Source: Candidatus Aminicenantota bacterium (GTDB lineage: Bacteria > Acidobacteriota > Aminicenantia > Aminicenantales > UBA8522). From it: a DNA stretch of 6,518 nucleotides. Location: contig DQHV01000322.1 in the NCBI GenBank assembly GCA_003524335.1, forward strand, positions 1-6,518, given 5' to 3'. Within the stretch, counting starts at the first letter, position 1, and every line of letters begins with the position of its first letter. Of this stretch, positions 1 to 6,518 are shown piece after piece. A program made the position numbers and the translations under genes. Below the pieces are notes generated by a model. That model saw nothing but the letters and a program-made list of their open reading frames with translations. It did no database searches and was not told the DNA's origin.

Positions 1-761
1 AGAACCGCGGCCGCACCTTCGGCCTGCTCCGCACCATGGACAACCTGGGCGCTGTCTGCGGCATCCTCCTCTGCATGGTCCTCCTGCCTCTCCTGGGCTA
101 CCGTTTGCTATTTGCCCTGGCCGCGCTTCCCTCTCTGGCCGGGGCCCTTCTCATTCTCCTTATGATCCGCGAGGACAAGGGATCAGGCCGGAAGATATTC
201 AAGGGGCTTTCATTCCGGGACATCGGACCGAGCTTGCGTCTCTACATGCTGCTGAGCGGGCTCTTCGCCCTCGGGGCCTTCAGCTACTCGTTCCTCCTGA
301 TCTACGCTAAGAGGTTCGGGTTCAAGACGGCCTTCATCCCGGTCCTCTACCTGACCTTCACGGCGACCGCCTCGCTCCTCTCTCTTCCTTTCGGCCGGCT
401 ATCCGACAGGATCGGAAGAAAGCGGGTGCTCATCCTGTCCTTTCTCTTCTGGGCGGCGGTCTGCGTCGGCGTTTTAACCGTTCGCCGCCTGCTTTTTCTG
501 CCTCTGATCTTCGTGCTCTATGGAGCCCATAAGGCCGCCCTCGACCCGGTCCAAAAAACCCTCGTCTGCGAGCTCTCGCCCCTGAGTTTCCGGGCGAGCT
601 GCTTGGGCGGCTTCCAGATGGTCATCGGCCTGTGCGCCCTCCCCGCTTCGCTAATGGCCGGCTGGCTGTGGGAACACGCCGGCCTTTTCGCACCCTTTTA
701 TCTCAGCCTCGGGCTCACTGCCGTCGCCGCCTTCCTTCTCCTTTTCGTCAAAGAAGGCTGA
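1..761 (+). CDS. MFS transporter, C-terminal part (5' truncated by window edge)
   Basis: This is an inner-membrane secondary transporter of the major facilitator superfamily; the substrate cannot be told. The frame is open from base 3 to the TGA at 759-761. The ATG at 36 is internal, because the codons before it (reading NRGRTFGLLRT) already match the conserved run into helix 5 of these proteins. The visible 252 residues contain about eight hydrophobic segments, fitting helices 5-12 of a 12-helix protein, with a basic cytoplasmic loop after the second one. The segment GRLSDRIGRKRVL (bases about 399-437) is the MFS motif A in its second copy, between helices 8 and 9. Near the end, a stretch reading SFRASCLGGFQMVIGL followed by ALPASLMAGWLWE is typical of MFS_1 drug- or metabolite-efflux-like members. 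The protein ends just after helix 12. Family call is firm; the function and the true start lie outside what can be seen. Confidence 0.93.
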   Translation, partial: NRGRTFGLLRTMDNLGAVCGILLCMVLLPLLGYRLLFALAALPSLAGALLILLMIREDKGSGRKIFKGLSFRDIGPSLRLYMLLSGLFALGAFSYSFLLIYAKRFGFKTAFIPVLYLTFTATASLLSLPFGRLSDRIGRKRVLILSFLFWAAVCVGVLTVRRLLFLPLIFVLYGAHKAALDPVQKTLVCELSPLSFRASCLGGFQMVIGLCALPASLMAGWLWEHAGLFAPFYLSLGLTAVAAFLLLFVKEG

Positions 762-770
762 GCGGCCGCC

Positions 771-799
771 TTGACTTCTGCCAGGCACCTGCCTAATAT
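771..799 (+). promoter_or_regulatory. Predicted sigma70-type promoter for the GNAT-patatin unit
   Basis: A -35 box TTGACT (771-776; 5 of 6 to consensus) and a -10 box TAATAT (794-799; 4 of 6) are separated by 17 bases, in the only sizeable gap on this strand. Transcription would start near 806 and give a leader of about 40 bases before the ATG at 847, with AGGAGG at 832-837. The spacer contains a short palindrome, CAGG-CA-CCTG (782-791). CCTGCC (788-793) could also pair with GGCAGG (813-818) across the -10 box. Either could be a regulator site, but both are short and may be chance in GC-rich DNA. No convincing terminator for the MFS gene is visible, so readthrough from it is also possible. 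Confidence 0.55.
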
Positions 800-846
800 G
801 GGACAAGATTGCGGCAGGCCCGCCAGAAAAGAGGAGGACACCGTCC

Positions 847-1431
847 ATGGAAAAATCCGAGACCCTCAAAGACGGGAAAAAAGTCACTATCCGGCCGCTG
901 ACCCTCAAGGACCTGGACCGGCTGATGGTCTTCTACCGCTCCCTGCCCCCCGAGGACCGGAAATACCTGCGCGTCGACGTCACCGACCGCAAGGTGGTCG
1001 CTGAGCGAATCCGTCTCATCGACCAAGGGCAGGTCTTCCGGATTATCGCCCTCTACAAAGACAAGATCGTCGCCGACGGGGCTCTGGAACTCAGCGCCGA
1101 CGAATGGCGCCGGCACCAGGGTGAGGTGAGGCTGATCGTCTCTCGTCCCTACCGGAGAAAAGGCCTGGGGATGATCTTGATCCGGGAGCTCTACTTCCTG
1201 GCCACCGCCAGAAACGTCGAGACGATCGTCGCCAAGATGATGCGTCCGCAGAAAGGGGCTCAGACCATCTTTCACCGGCTCGGTTTCCGGGAAGAAGCCC
1301 TTCTTCCGGACTATGTCAGGGACCTCACGGGCAAGCCCCAGGACCTCCTCATCATGATCTGCAAACTCGGTGACATGTGGACCGAACTCGATCAATTCTA
1401 CAGCGATTCCGACTGGGAGCGCTGCCGCTAG
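847..1431 (+). CDS. GNAT family N-acetyltransferase
   Basis: The 194-residue product is a predicted cytoplasmic acetyl-CoA-dependent N-acyltransferase of the GNAT fold; its acceptor (small molecule or protein) is unknown. The N-terminal strand VTIRPLTLKDLDRL (about 13-26) is the usual GNAT opening. Residues 94-108 form strand beta4 followed by the acetyl-CoA pyrophosphate loop, RRKGLG at 103-108, matching the Q/R-x-x-G-x-G/A motif A. The QTIFHRLGF segment (about 139-147) is the usual C-terminal helix-turn before the last strands. An acidic, aromatic tail (WTELDQFYSDSDWE) extends past the core and is not part of the standard domain. ATG 847 is supported by AGGAGG at 832-837, nine bases upstream. 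The downstream patatin gene starts 22 bases after the stop, so the pair is probably co-transcribed, though no functional link is evident from sequence. Confidence 0.9.
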   Translation: MEKSETLKDGKKVTIRPLTLKDLDRLMVFYRSLPPEDRKYLRVDVTDRKVVAERIRLIDQGQVFRIIALYKDKIVADGALELSADEWRRHQGEVRLIVSRPYRRKGLGMILIRELYFLATARNVETIVAKMMRPQKGAQTIFHRLGFREEALLPDYVRDLTGKPQDLLIMICKLGDMWTELDQFYSDSDWERCR

Positions 1432-1444
1432 TCCGAATTCTTCC

Positions 1445-1448
1445 GGAG
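1445..1448 (+). promoter_or_regulatory. Shine-Dalgarno site fixing the GTG start of the patatin gene
   Basis: GGAG lies five bases before GTG 1454, in the short gap after the GNAT stop. It supports GTG 1454 over the upstream in-frame ATG at 1370. That ATG would overlap the GNAT gene by 62 bases and add 28 residues of non-conserved, Ser/Asn/Pro-rich sequence in front of the signal peptide. Confidence 0.65.
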
Positions 1449-1453
1449 AACAG

Positions 1454-3655
1454 GTGGGAAAGAACGGGAGGCTTGTCTTTCTGTCAGGCCTCTTCATGCT
1501 TATCACGGCTTATGCCTACCCTCAGGAACGTCCCAAGATCGGGCTCGTCCTATCCGGAGGCGGAGCCAAAGGCGTTGCCCATATTCCTATCCTCAAGCTC
1601 CTGGACGAGCTCGATATCCCCATCGACTGCATCGCCGGCACGAGCGCCGGCGGGATCATGGGCGGCCTTTACGCGGCCGGATATTCCGGGGCCGACATCG
1701 AACGGATCATCTCCGCCCTCGACTGGGAAGACCTCTTTAGCGACCGTCCGCCGCGCGGTCTCACGCCCTTTTTCGAAAAAAGGCTGGATGGCCGCTATCA
1801 GCTCGAGTTCCCCCTGCGAAAAGGAGTCCCTTCCACTCCCCGGGGTCTGATCGCCGGGCAGAAATTCTACAACCTTTTCTCTTCCCTGTTCTTTCCGCTG
1901 CCCGCCGACCTCCGTTTCGATGACCTCCCCATTCCCTTCCGCTGCGTGGCCGTCAACATCATCACCGGAAACCAGGTGGTCCTGGAAAGCGGCTCTCTGG
2001 CCCGGGCCCTGCGGGCGACAATGGCCATTCCCACGATCTTCGCTCCCGTCGAATGGGATGAATACTTGCTCGTCGACGGAGGCCTGCTCAATAACCTCCC
2101 CGTCGACGTCGTCAATGACATGGGCGCGGATGTCGTTATCGCCGTCGACCTGGCCAATCCGCTCAACACCAGGGATGAGCTCGCCACCGCCGAAAAGATT
2201 CTCGGCCAATCGCTCCAGGTGGTCGAGGTCGAGCAGAAAAAAGGCAAAATGGACAAAGTGGACCTCCTCATCTGGCCGGAAATGAAAGGGCTGTCCAGCA
2301 CGGACTACTTCTTCCCCGACAAGATGGCCAGAATCAGAGAGCGAGGCGAGGAGGCTGCCCGGAATGCCCGGCCCGCTCTTCAAGCGCTGAAGGAGAAATA
2401 TAGCCTGACCCGCTCTTTGAAGAAAGACGCCGGAAAACCTCTGGGAGGAGGTCAGAAACGCGTCCTCGGACATATCGTATTCGCAGGCAACAAGAATATT
2501 CCTTCTTCGTTCATCGCCAAGCTGTTTGGGCTGAAGCCCGACGACGTCGTGGATGCCGCCCGGATCACCAGGCGGGTGAACGAGCTCTATTCCCTACGCT
2601 ACTTCGAGGATATCCAATACGAGATGTTCCCCAGCGCTGAGGGGGTGACCGACCTCCGCCTGAGCCTCCGTGAACTCCCCCGCGGGAATTTCCGGGTCGG
2701 GCTGCGCTACGACACCTACCACAAGCTGGTCGCGGCGGCGGGGCTTTATGCCACGAATTTCCCCTTTCCCGGTTTGCGCCTGGAGAACGAGATCGAGGCC
2801 GCCGGCTTGACCCGAGTCCTTACCAAGGTCTCCTACCCGACAAAGACACTGAACTTCCCCATCTACCCGTTGATTTACGCCCGCTATAATAATGTCCCAA
2901 CCCGTCTCTACTGGGGAGACGGCCGGATCATCACGACCTACAAAGACCGTTCCTTCTCACTCGGAGGGGGGCTGGGGTTCCTTCTCAAGAAGAGCCTGAA
3001 CCTGGAGTTGGCCTATGAGCTGGAGATGATGAACATCAAGTCGCAGCCGGAGTTTGCGCCGTTTGAGCCGCTTGCCTCTTTGAAGCACACCCTGCGGAAG
3101 ATCGTAGTGGCAGCCACCCTCGACACCCTGGATGACCGCAGGGCCCCCGGGAACGGACTCCTGTTCCGGGGGCTCTACGAAGGGAGCTACGAATCCTTGG
3201 GGTCGGAGGCCGCCTATGAGCTGGCCGAAGCCTCTCTGGATTTCTACTGCACACTCCGGGAAAAGAACACCTTTCGCCTTTACGGGTATTGGGGAGAATC
3301 CCGCGGAGATGTTCCATTCTATAAGTACCACAACCAAGGACGTCCGGACACCTTTGTGGGGATGGCCTACGACCAGCTGCAGGGCAACACGATGAAAATC
3401 GTGAGGGCGGATTACAGCTACAGCTTTACGAACCTGGTCCAGTTCAGGTTCATGGCCAATGTGGCGTTCGGCTTTAGGCAGCGCTGGCCGGATATCACCT
3501 ACTCACCGGGCACTCTCTGGGGGCTGGGCACGGGGGTCGTGATCAACACACCCCTCGGACTTCTGGAATTGATCTACGGACTGGGGAGCAAAGGCCTCGG
3601 CGACCCGAACACCCTGCAGAGCGTGGCCTATCTCGAGCTCGGCGCTCGGTTCTGA
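1454..3655 (+). CDS. Patatin-like phospholipase with POTRA and outer-membrane beta-barrel (type Vd autotransporter, PlpD-like)
   Basis: This is a predicted 733-residue lipid acyl hydrolase carried on its own outer-membrane translocator. From the GTG start: a basic n-region and hydrophobic core (3-18) ending in AYA at 19-21, a likely signal peptidase I site; a patatin domain from about 28 to 320; a linker; a POTRA domain from about 336 to 409 (starting RVLGHIVFAGNKNIP); and a beta-strand-rich barrel from about 411 to the end. The patatin domain has the oxyanion loop GGGAKG (35-40), the nucleophile elbow GTSAG with Ser64, and the dyad Asp208 in DGG, so it should be active. The last residues, LELGARF, fit the C-terminal Phe signal read by the BAM machinery. 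Length and order match Pseudomonas PlpD (about 728 residues). Whether the enzyme domain is surface-exposed, released or periplasmic cannot be told from sequence. The stop is 7 bases from the convergent EF-G-like gene's stop. Confidence 0.92.
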   Translation: MGKNGRLVFLSGLFMLITAYAYPQERPKIGLVLSGGGAKGVAHIPILKLLDELDIPIDCIAGTSAGGIMGGLYAAGYSGADIERIISALDWEDLFSDRPPRGLTPFFEKRLDGRYQLEFPLRKGVPSTPRGLIAGQKFYNLFSSLFFPLPADLRFDDLPIPFRCVAVNIITGNQVVLESGSLARALRATMAIPTIFAPVEWDEYLLVDGGLLNNLPVDVVNDMGADVVIAVDLANPLNTRDELATAEKILGQSLQVVEVEQKKGKMDKVDLLIWPEMKGLSSTDYFFPDKMARIRERGEEAARNARPALQALKEKYSLTRSLKKDAGKPLGGGQKRVLGHIVFAGNKNIPSSFIAKLFGLKPDDVVDAARITRRVNELYSLRYFEDIQYEMFPSAEGVTDLRLSLRELPRGNFRVGLRYDTYHKLVAAAGLYATNFPFPGLRLENEIEAAGLTRVLTKVSYPTKTLNFPIYPLIYARYNNVPTRLYWGDGRIITTYKDRSFSLGGGLGFLLKKSLNLELAYELEMMNIKSQPEFAPFEPLASLKHTLRKIVVAATLDTLDDRRAPGNGLLFRGLYEGSYESLGSEAAYELAEASLDFYCTLREKNTFRLYGYWGESRGDVPFYKYHNQGRPDTFVGMAYDQLQGNTMKIVRADYSYSFTNLVQFRFMANVAFGFRQRWPDITYSPGTLWGLGTGVVINTPLGLLELIYGLGSKGLGDPNTLQSVAYLELGARF

Positions 3656-3662
3656 GAAAGCG

Positions 3663-5756
3663 CTATTCCTCTTCCGGCCTGACCCGGCCTTCCTTCACTG
3701 CTTCGGCGATGATCTTCTGCTGGAGATGGGCGGGGACTTCCTCGTAATGAGAGAACTCCATCAGGAAAGACCCCCGGCCGCCTGTTATCGAAGTGAGCGT
3801 CGGCTCGAAATCCAGCATCTCGACCATGGGGACCGACGCCTTGATGATCCGCATGTTGCCCTTCTGCTCCATCCCTTGCAGCTTGCCGCGCCGGCCGTTG
3901 AGGTTTCCCATGATGTCGCCCATGTAGGCTTCGGGCGTATAGACCTCCACGCTCATGAGGGGTTCCAGGATGGTGGGCCTGGCCTCCCTCATGGCCAGCT
4001 TGAAAGCCTTGGAGGCCGCGATCTTGAAGGCGATGTCGGAGGAATCGACTTCATGATAGGATCCGTCATAGAGGATGACCTTGAAGTCGACGGTCGGATA
4101 ACCGGCCAACACCCCCTTCTTCCGGGCTTCCAGGAGACCCTTTTCGACAGATGGGATGTAATTGCGCGGGATGGCGCCGCCGAATATCTTGTCCTCGAAC
4201 ACGAAGTCCTGGCCGCGGGGCAAGGGCTCCATCTTGATCCAAACATCGCCGAACTGGCCCCGGCCTCCGGTCTGTTTCTTATGCCGGCCCTGGACGTCTG
4301 ACTTCCCCTTGATCGTCTCCTTGTAAGAGATCTTGGGCGGCTTCAGTTCGACGTCGACATTATAGCGCTTCTTCAGCTTGTCCGTGATGATCCGGACATG
4401 GAGCTCGCCGCCGCCGGAGATGAGCAGCTGGCTCGTGTCCGGGTCGCGCTCGAAGCGGACCGTCGGGTCCTCCTCCACGATCCGGTGGGAGGCCTGGGAG
4501 ATGCGGTCCTCGTCGGCCCTGGATTTGGGCTCGATGGCAAAGGAGATCGAGGGCTCGGGGAACTTGATGGAGGGCAAGGCGATCTCCGCTCCTTTGGTGG
4601 AGAGTGTATCGCCGGTGGACGTCACCTTGAGCTTGGCCGTCGCCGCAATGTCGCCGCACTTGGCCTGGCCCGCCGGGACCTGCTCCTTGCCCTGGAGGAA
4701 AAAGAGCCCTCCCAGCTTCTCATCGGTCTCTTTTGTGACATTGCTGACGACACTGTCGGGGTTGAGCTTGCCCGAGTACACACGGAGCAGGGATATGCGC
4801 CCGGTGTAGGGGTCGGAGATGGTCTTGAAGACAAGCGCCGCCAGGGGTTCGTCTATGGACATCTTGACGCTCCCCGGCTGGCCCTTGACGGTCGCTTTGA
4901 CCGACCCCCTTTCCACGGGCGAAGGCAGAAGCTCGATCATTCCTTCGGCCAGGGGCTGGGCGCCGATGTTGGCCAGGGCCGCGCAGGCGAACACGGGGTA
5001 GAGCTGGCGGTTGAAGACCGCCTTTTTCAGGCCGGAATGGATCTCTTCCGGAGACAGCTCGCCTTTTTCCAGATACTTCTCCATGAGCCTTTCGTCATTC
5101 TCGGCGATCATCTCGATGAGTTCGTCTCTTTTTTTGGCAGCCTCCGCCCGGAGCGCCGCCGGGACATCCTCCTCCCTGAACTTCCCGCTCTCGTCCTTCT
5201 CAAAAAGGAAGGCCTTCATCCGCATGAGGTCCACGACGCCGCTAAAATCCCTCTCCTCCCCGACTGGGAGTTGGGCGGGAACGGCGCGGCGGCCGAAGAA
5301 CTGGACGACCGATTCAAGCGCCCGCTTGAAATTGGCGTTCTCCCGGTCGAGCTTATTGATGACGATCAGCCGCGGGAGCTCATTCTCTTCGAGCATCTCC
5401 CAGACTTTCTCGGTGCCGACCTCGACTCCGGAGACCCCATCGACCAGGACGGCCGCGCCATCCACCGCCCGCAGGGCGGCTTTAGTGTCCCAGAGGAAAT
5501 TGCTGTAGCCGGGGGTATCGACGCAGTTGATCTTGTGCTCGTTGGCTTCAAAGAAGCAGACGGCCGAGTTGATCGAGATCTTGCGGTCGATCTCTTCCGG
5601 CTCGTAGTCGGTGACGGTGTTCCCCTTGTCCACTTTGGTCAGCCGGCCGGTCACCCCGAAATCAAACAGCAGGGCGGCAGTTAGGGATGTCTTTCCCGAA
5701 GAACCATGTCCGACCAGGGCGACGTTTCTGATCTTGTCCGGGGTATAATCTTTCAT
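3663..5756 (-). CDS. fusA2: Elongation factor G-like translational GTPase (EF-G2 paralogue family)
   Basis: The 697-residue product is a ribosome-associated GTPase with the full five-domain EF-G plan. Domain I carries the P-loop GHGSSGKT (16-23), a switch I segment RKISI (58-62) where canonical EF-G has RGITI, DTPGY (80-84) where canonical EF-G has DTPGH, NKLD (134-137) for guanine recognition, and a G5-like CAAL (258-261). Domains II and III follow to about 470, then domain IV (about 473-595) with the conserved loops KQTGGRGQFG (near 493) and HEVDSSD (near 566), and domain V to the C terminus. These G-domain changes are characteristic of the EF-G-like family that includes Thermus EF-G-2 and mycobacterial FusA2, not the main FusA. 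It also stands alone, not in a str operon with rpsL/rpsG/tufA. Its precise role is unclear in the family. ATG 5756 is preferred to the in-frame TTG at 5771 because of its Shine-Dalgarno site. The symbol is by analogy only. Confidence 0.93.
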   Translation of the reverse strand: MKDYTPDKIRNVALVGHGSSGKTSLTAALLFDFGVTGRLTKVDKGNTVTDYEPEEIDRKISINSAVCFFEANEHKINCVDTPGYSNFLWDTKAALRAVDGAAVLVDGVSGVEVGTEKVWEMLEENELPRLIVINKLDRENANFKRALESVVQFFGRRAVPAQLPVGEERDFSGVVDLMRMKAFLFEKDESGKFREEDVPAALRAEAAKKRDELIEMIAENDERLMEKYLEKGELSPEEIHSGLKKAVFNRQLYPVFACAALANIGAQPLAEGMIELLPSPVERGSVKATVKGQPGSVKMSIDEPLAALVFKTISDPYTGRISLLRVYSGKLNPDSVVSNVTKETDEKLGGLFFLQGKEQVPAGQAKCGDIAATAKLKVTSTGDTLSTKGAEIALPSIKFPEPSISFAIEPKSRADEDRISQASHRIVEEDPTVRFERDPDTSQLLISGGGELHVRIITDKLKKRYNVDVELKPPKISYKETIKGKSDVQGRHKKQTGGRGQFGDVWIKMEPLPRGQDFVFEDKIFGGAIPRNYIPSVEKGLLEARKKGVLAGYPTVDFKVILYDGSYHEVDSSDIAFKIAASKAFKLAMREARPTILEPLMSVEVYTPEAYMGDIMGNLNGRRGKLQGMEQKGNMRIIKASVPMVEMLDFEPTLTSITGGRGSFLMEFSHYEEVPAHLQQKIIAEAVKEGRVRPEEE

Positions 5757-5763
5757 CACGAAG

Positions 5764-5769
5764 CCTCCC
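5764..5769 (-). promoter_or_regulatory. Strong Shine-Dalgarno site fixing the ATG start of the EF-G-like gene
   Basis: On the minus strand GGGAGG (5769 down to 5764) sits seven bases before ATG 5756. The longer in-frame start, TTG 5771, would place this site inside the gene and would add only five residues, so ATG 5756 is the better start. Confidence 0.75.
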
Positions 5770-5787
5770 AAGGGTTGGTGAAAAAGG

Positions 5788-5809
5788 CTCTGGCTCGCTT
5801 CTCTGGCTC
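5788..5809. repeat. Short direct repeat in the EF-G-like gene leader
   Basis: CTCTGGCTC occurs at 5788-5796 and again at 5801-5809 (GAGCCAGAG twice on the transcribed strand), with a 13-base period. It lies in the 5' leader between the predicted promoter and the Shine-Dalgarno site. At nine bases it could be chance, and I see no matching hairpin or attenuator around it. Confidence 0.3.
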
Positions 5810-5837
5810 AACTCGGCGCGAGAAAAGAGCAGGGGAT

Positions 5838-5867
5838 ATATTACACTAAAAGCTGGGGTTATCTCAA
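5838..5867 (-). promoter_or_regulatory. Predicted sigma70-type promoter for the EF-G-like gene
   Basis: Reading the minus strand, TTGAGA (5867-5862; 5 of 6 to the -35 consensus) and TAATAT (5843-5838; 4 of 6 to the -10 consensus) are 18 bases apart, inside an unusually AT-rich patch of the 133-base gap. Transcription would begin near 5831, giving a leader of about 75 bases. The -10 hexamer is identical to that of the predicted promoter at 771-799. No clear terminator for the upstream pseudouridine synthase gene is seen, so the EF-G-like gene may also receive readthrough. Confidence 0.45.
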
Positions 5868-5889
5868 GGGGAGGCTCAGGGTATGGGAA

Positions 5890-6518
5890 CTAGGAATGAA
5901 TGATGTCCTGGAACTCGGGAGGCAGAGGGGCGTAGAATTCCAGCAGGGTCTTTGAAACCGGGTGAGTGAAGACGATGTGCCAGGCGTGGAGGTACAGCCG
6001 CTGACGCCGCCTGGCTTTATCCTTTCCGCCGTAGCGGGTGTCGCCGACGACCGGGTGGCCGGCGGCGGCAAAGTGGACGCGGATCTGGTGGGTTCGTCCG
6101 GTGACCGGCTTGACCTCGAGGAGAGTGGAATCGGGCAGGGTCTTCTTGACGGAATAGAGGGTCAGGGCTGATTTCGGTTTCTTGGTCCGGACAGAAATCC
6201 TCTGCCTGTGAAGGGGGTGCCGGCCCAGCGCCCAGTCGATCTTCCCCTCCTCGGAAGGGACGTGCCCCCAGACCAGCGCCAGGTAGACTTTTTCAACCTC
6301 CCGTGCCTTGAACTGCCGCTTGAGCTCGATGTAGGCCCTCTGGCTGCGGGCGACCAGCATGACTCCGGAAGTCTCCTTGTCCAGCCGATGCACGATGCCC
6401 GGTCTTTCGGGGTGCCCGACCCGCTCGATGCCCGGGAAAAGATGGATAAGGGCGTTGACCAGCGTGCCGGCTTCGACACCCGCGCCGGGATGGACGACCA
6501 GCCCGGCCGGCTTGTTGA
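5890..6518 (-). CDS. rluD: RluD-type 23S rRNA pseudouridine synthase, C-terminal part (5' truncated by window edge)
   Basis: This enzyme of the RluA/RluD family isomerises specific uridines to pseudouridine in 23S rRNA in the cytoplasm. The frame is open to the right edge, with 208 residues visible from base 6516 to the TAG at 5890-5892. The GTG at 6393 is internal, since upstream codons read NKPAGLVVHPGAG, the conserved lead-in to the catalytic domain. HRLDKETSG holds the catalytic Asp (visible residue 46); GRTHQIRVH and HPVVGDTRYGG are the other family blocks, and the end (LHAWHIVFTHPVSK, then FYAPLPPEF) is the normal C terminus. The missing N-terminal part should contain the start and, if it is a true RluD, an S4 RNA-binding domain. 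The HPGAG stretch favours RluD (helix 69 uridines in E. coli) over RluC, but target sites cannot be assigned from this part alone. Confidence 0.93.
   Translation of the reverse strand, partial: NKPAGLVVHPGAGVEAGTLVNALIHLFPGIERVGHPERPGIVHRLDKETSGVMLVARSQRAYIELKRQFKAREVEKVYLALVWGHVPSEEGKIDWALGRHPLHRQRISVRTKKPKSALTLYSVKKTLPDSTLLEVKPVTGRTHQIRVHFAAAGHPVVGDTRYGGKDKARRRQRLYLHAWHIVFTHPVSKTLLEFYAPLPPEFQDIIHS

Noticed and set aside
7..769. Two GCGGCCGC palindromes (7-14 and 762-769) as a repeat pair or cloning scar
   Set aside because: The first is inside conserved MFS coding sequence. Eight-base GC palindromes are expected at this base composition and no other sequence is shared around them.
754..772. 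AAGGC/GCCTT inverted repeat after the MFS gene as a terminator
   Set aside because: The stem is five base pairs with a nine-base loop and no following T-tract, and it runs into the predicted -35 box.
793..1506. A 237-codon open frame on the - strand
   Set aside because: It is antisense to the GNAT gene and runs across its promoter and both gene boundaries. The GNAT motif and Shine-Dalgarno site support the + strand gene.
1550..2473. A 307-codon open frame on the - strand
   Set aside because: It is antisense to the patatin domain, which carries all its catalytic motifs. The antisense product is low-complexity in character and has no known motif.
4398..5684. A 428-codon open frame on the + strand
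   Set aside because: It lies wholly antisense to the EF-G-like gene, whose protein is conserved throughout. The antisense product shows no recognisable domain and has the Gly/Asp/Leu/Arg bias expected from the GC-rich complement.
5743..5748. TATAAT on the + strand as a -10 box
   Set aside because: It lies inside the 5' coding end of the EF-G-like gene, and no + strand gene follows it. It results from the Asp-Tyr-Thr codons on the other strand.

Overview
The window is GC-rich coding DNA from a Gram-negative bacterium. It holds five protein genes, no RNA genes, and no mobile elements or CRISPR arrays. The Gram-negative call rests on a patatin protein with a signal peptide, a POTRA module and a C-terminal outer-membrane barrel ending in Phe. 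The mix of gene types would fit an Acidobacteriota/Aminicenantes-like or deltaproteobacterial lineage, but that is only an impression and no marker gene settles it.

Left half, + strand: (1) the C-terminal two thirds of a 12-helix MFS transporter, cut by the left edge (1-761); (2) an 85-base gap with a good sigma70-type promoter (771-799); (3) a GNAT N-acetyltransferase (847-1431); (4) 22 bases later, a 733-residue patatin phospholipase fused to a POTRA domain and beta-barrel, which is the type Vd autotransporter (PlpD-like) layout (1454-3655). Genes 3 and 4 look like one transcription unit driven from 771-799.

Right half, - strand: (5) an EF-G-like translational GTPase of the EF-G2 paralogue family (3663-5756), whose stop lies only 7 bases from the patatin gene's stop, so the two units collide tail to tail; (6) a 133-base gap with a plausible promoter and a strong Shine-Dalgarno site for the EF-G-like gene; (7) the C-terminal part of an RluD-type 23S rRNA pseudouridine synthase (5890-6518), cut by the right edge.

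Two start sites differ from the longest open frames: GTG 1454 for the patatin protein and ATG 5756 for the EF-G-like protein, each supported by a Shine-Dalgarno site. The left side concerns the cell envelope and transport, the right side the ribosome. I see no clearly undescribed system. The most notable items are the type Vd protein with an apparently altered loop-6 motif, and the EF-G paralogue with altered switch motifs next to an rRNA-modifying enzyme.
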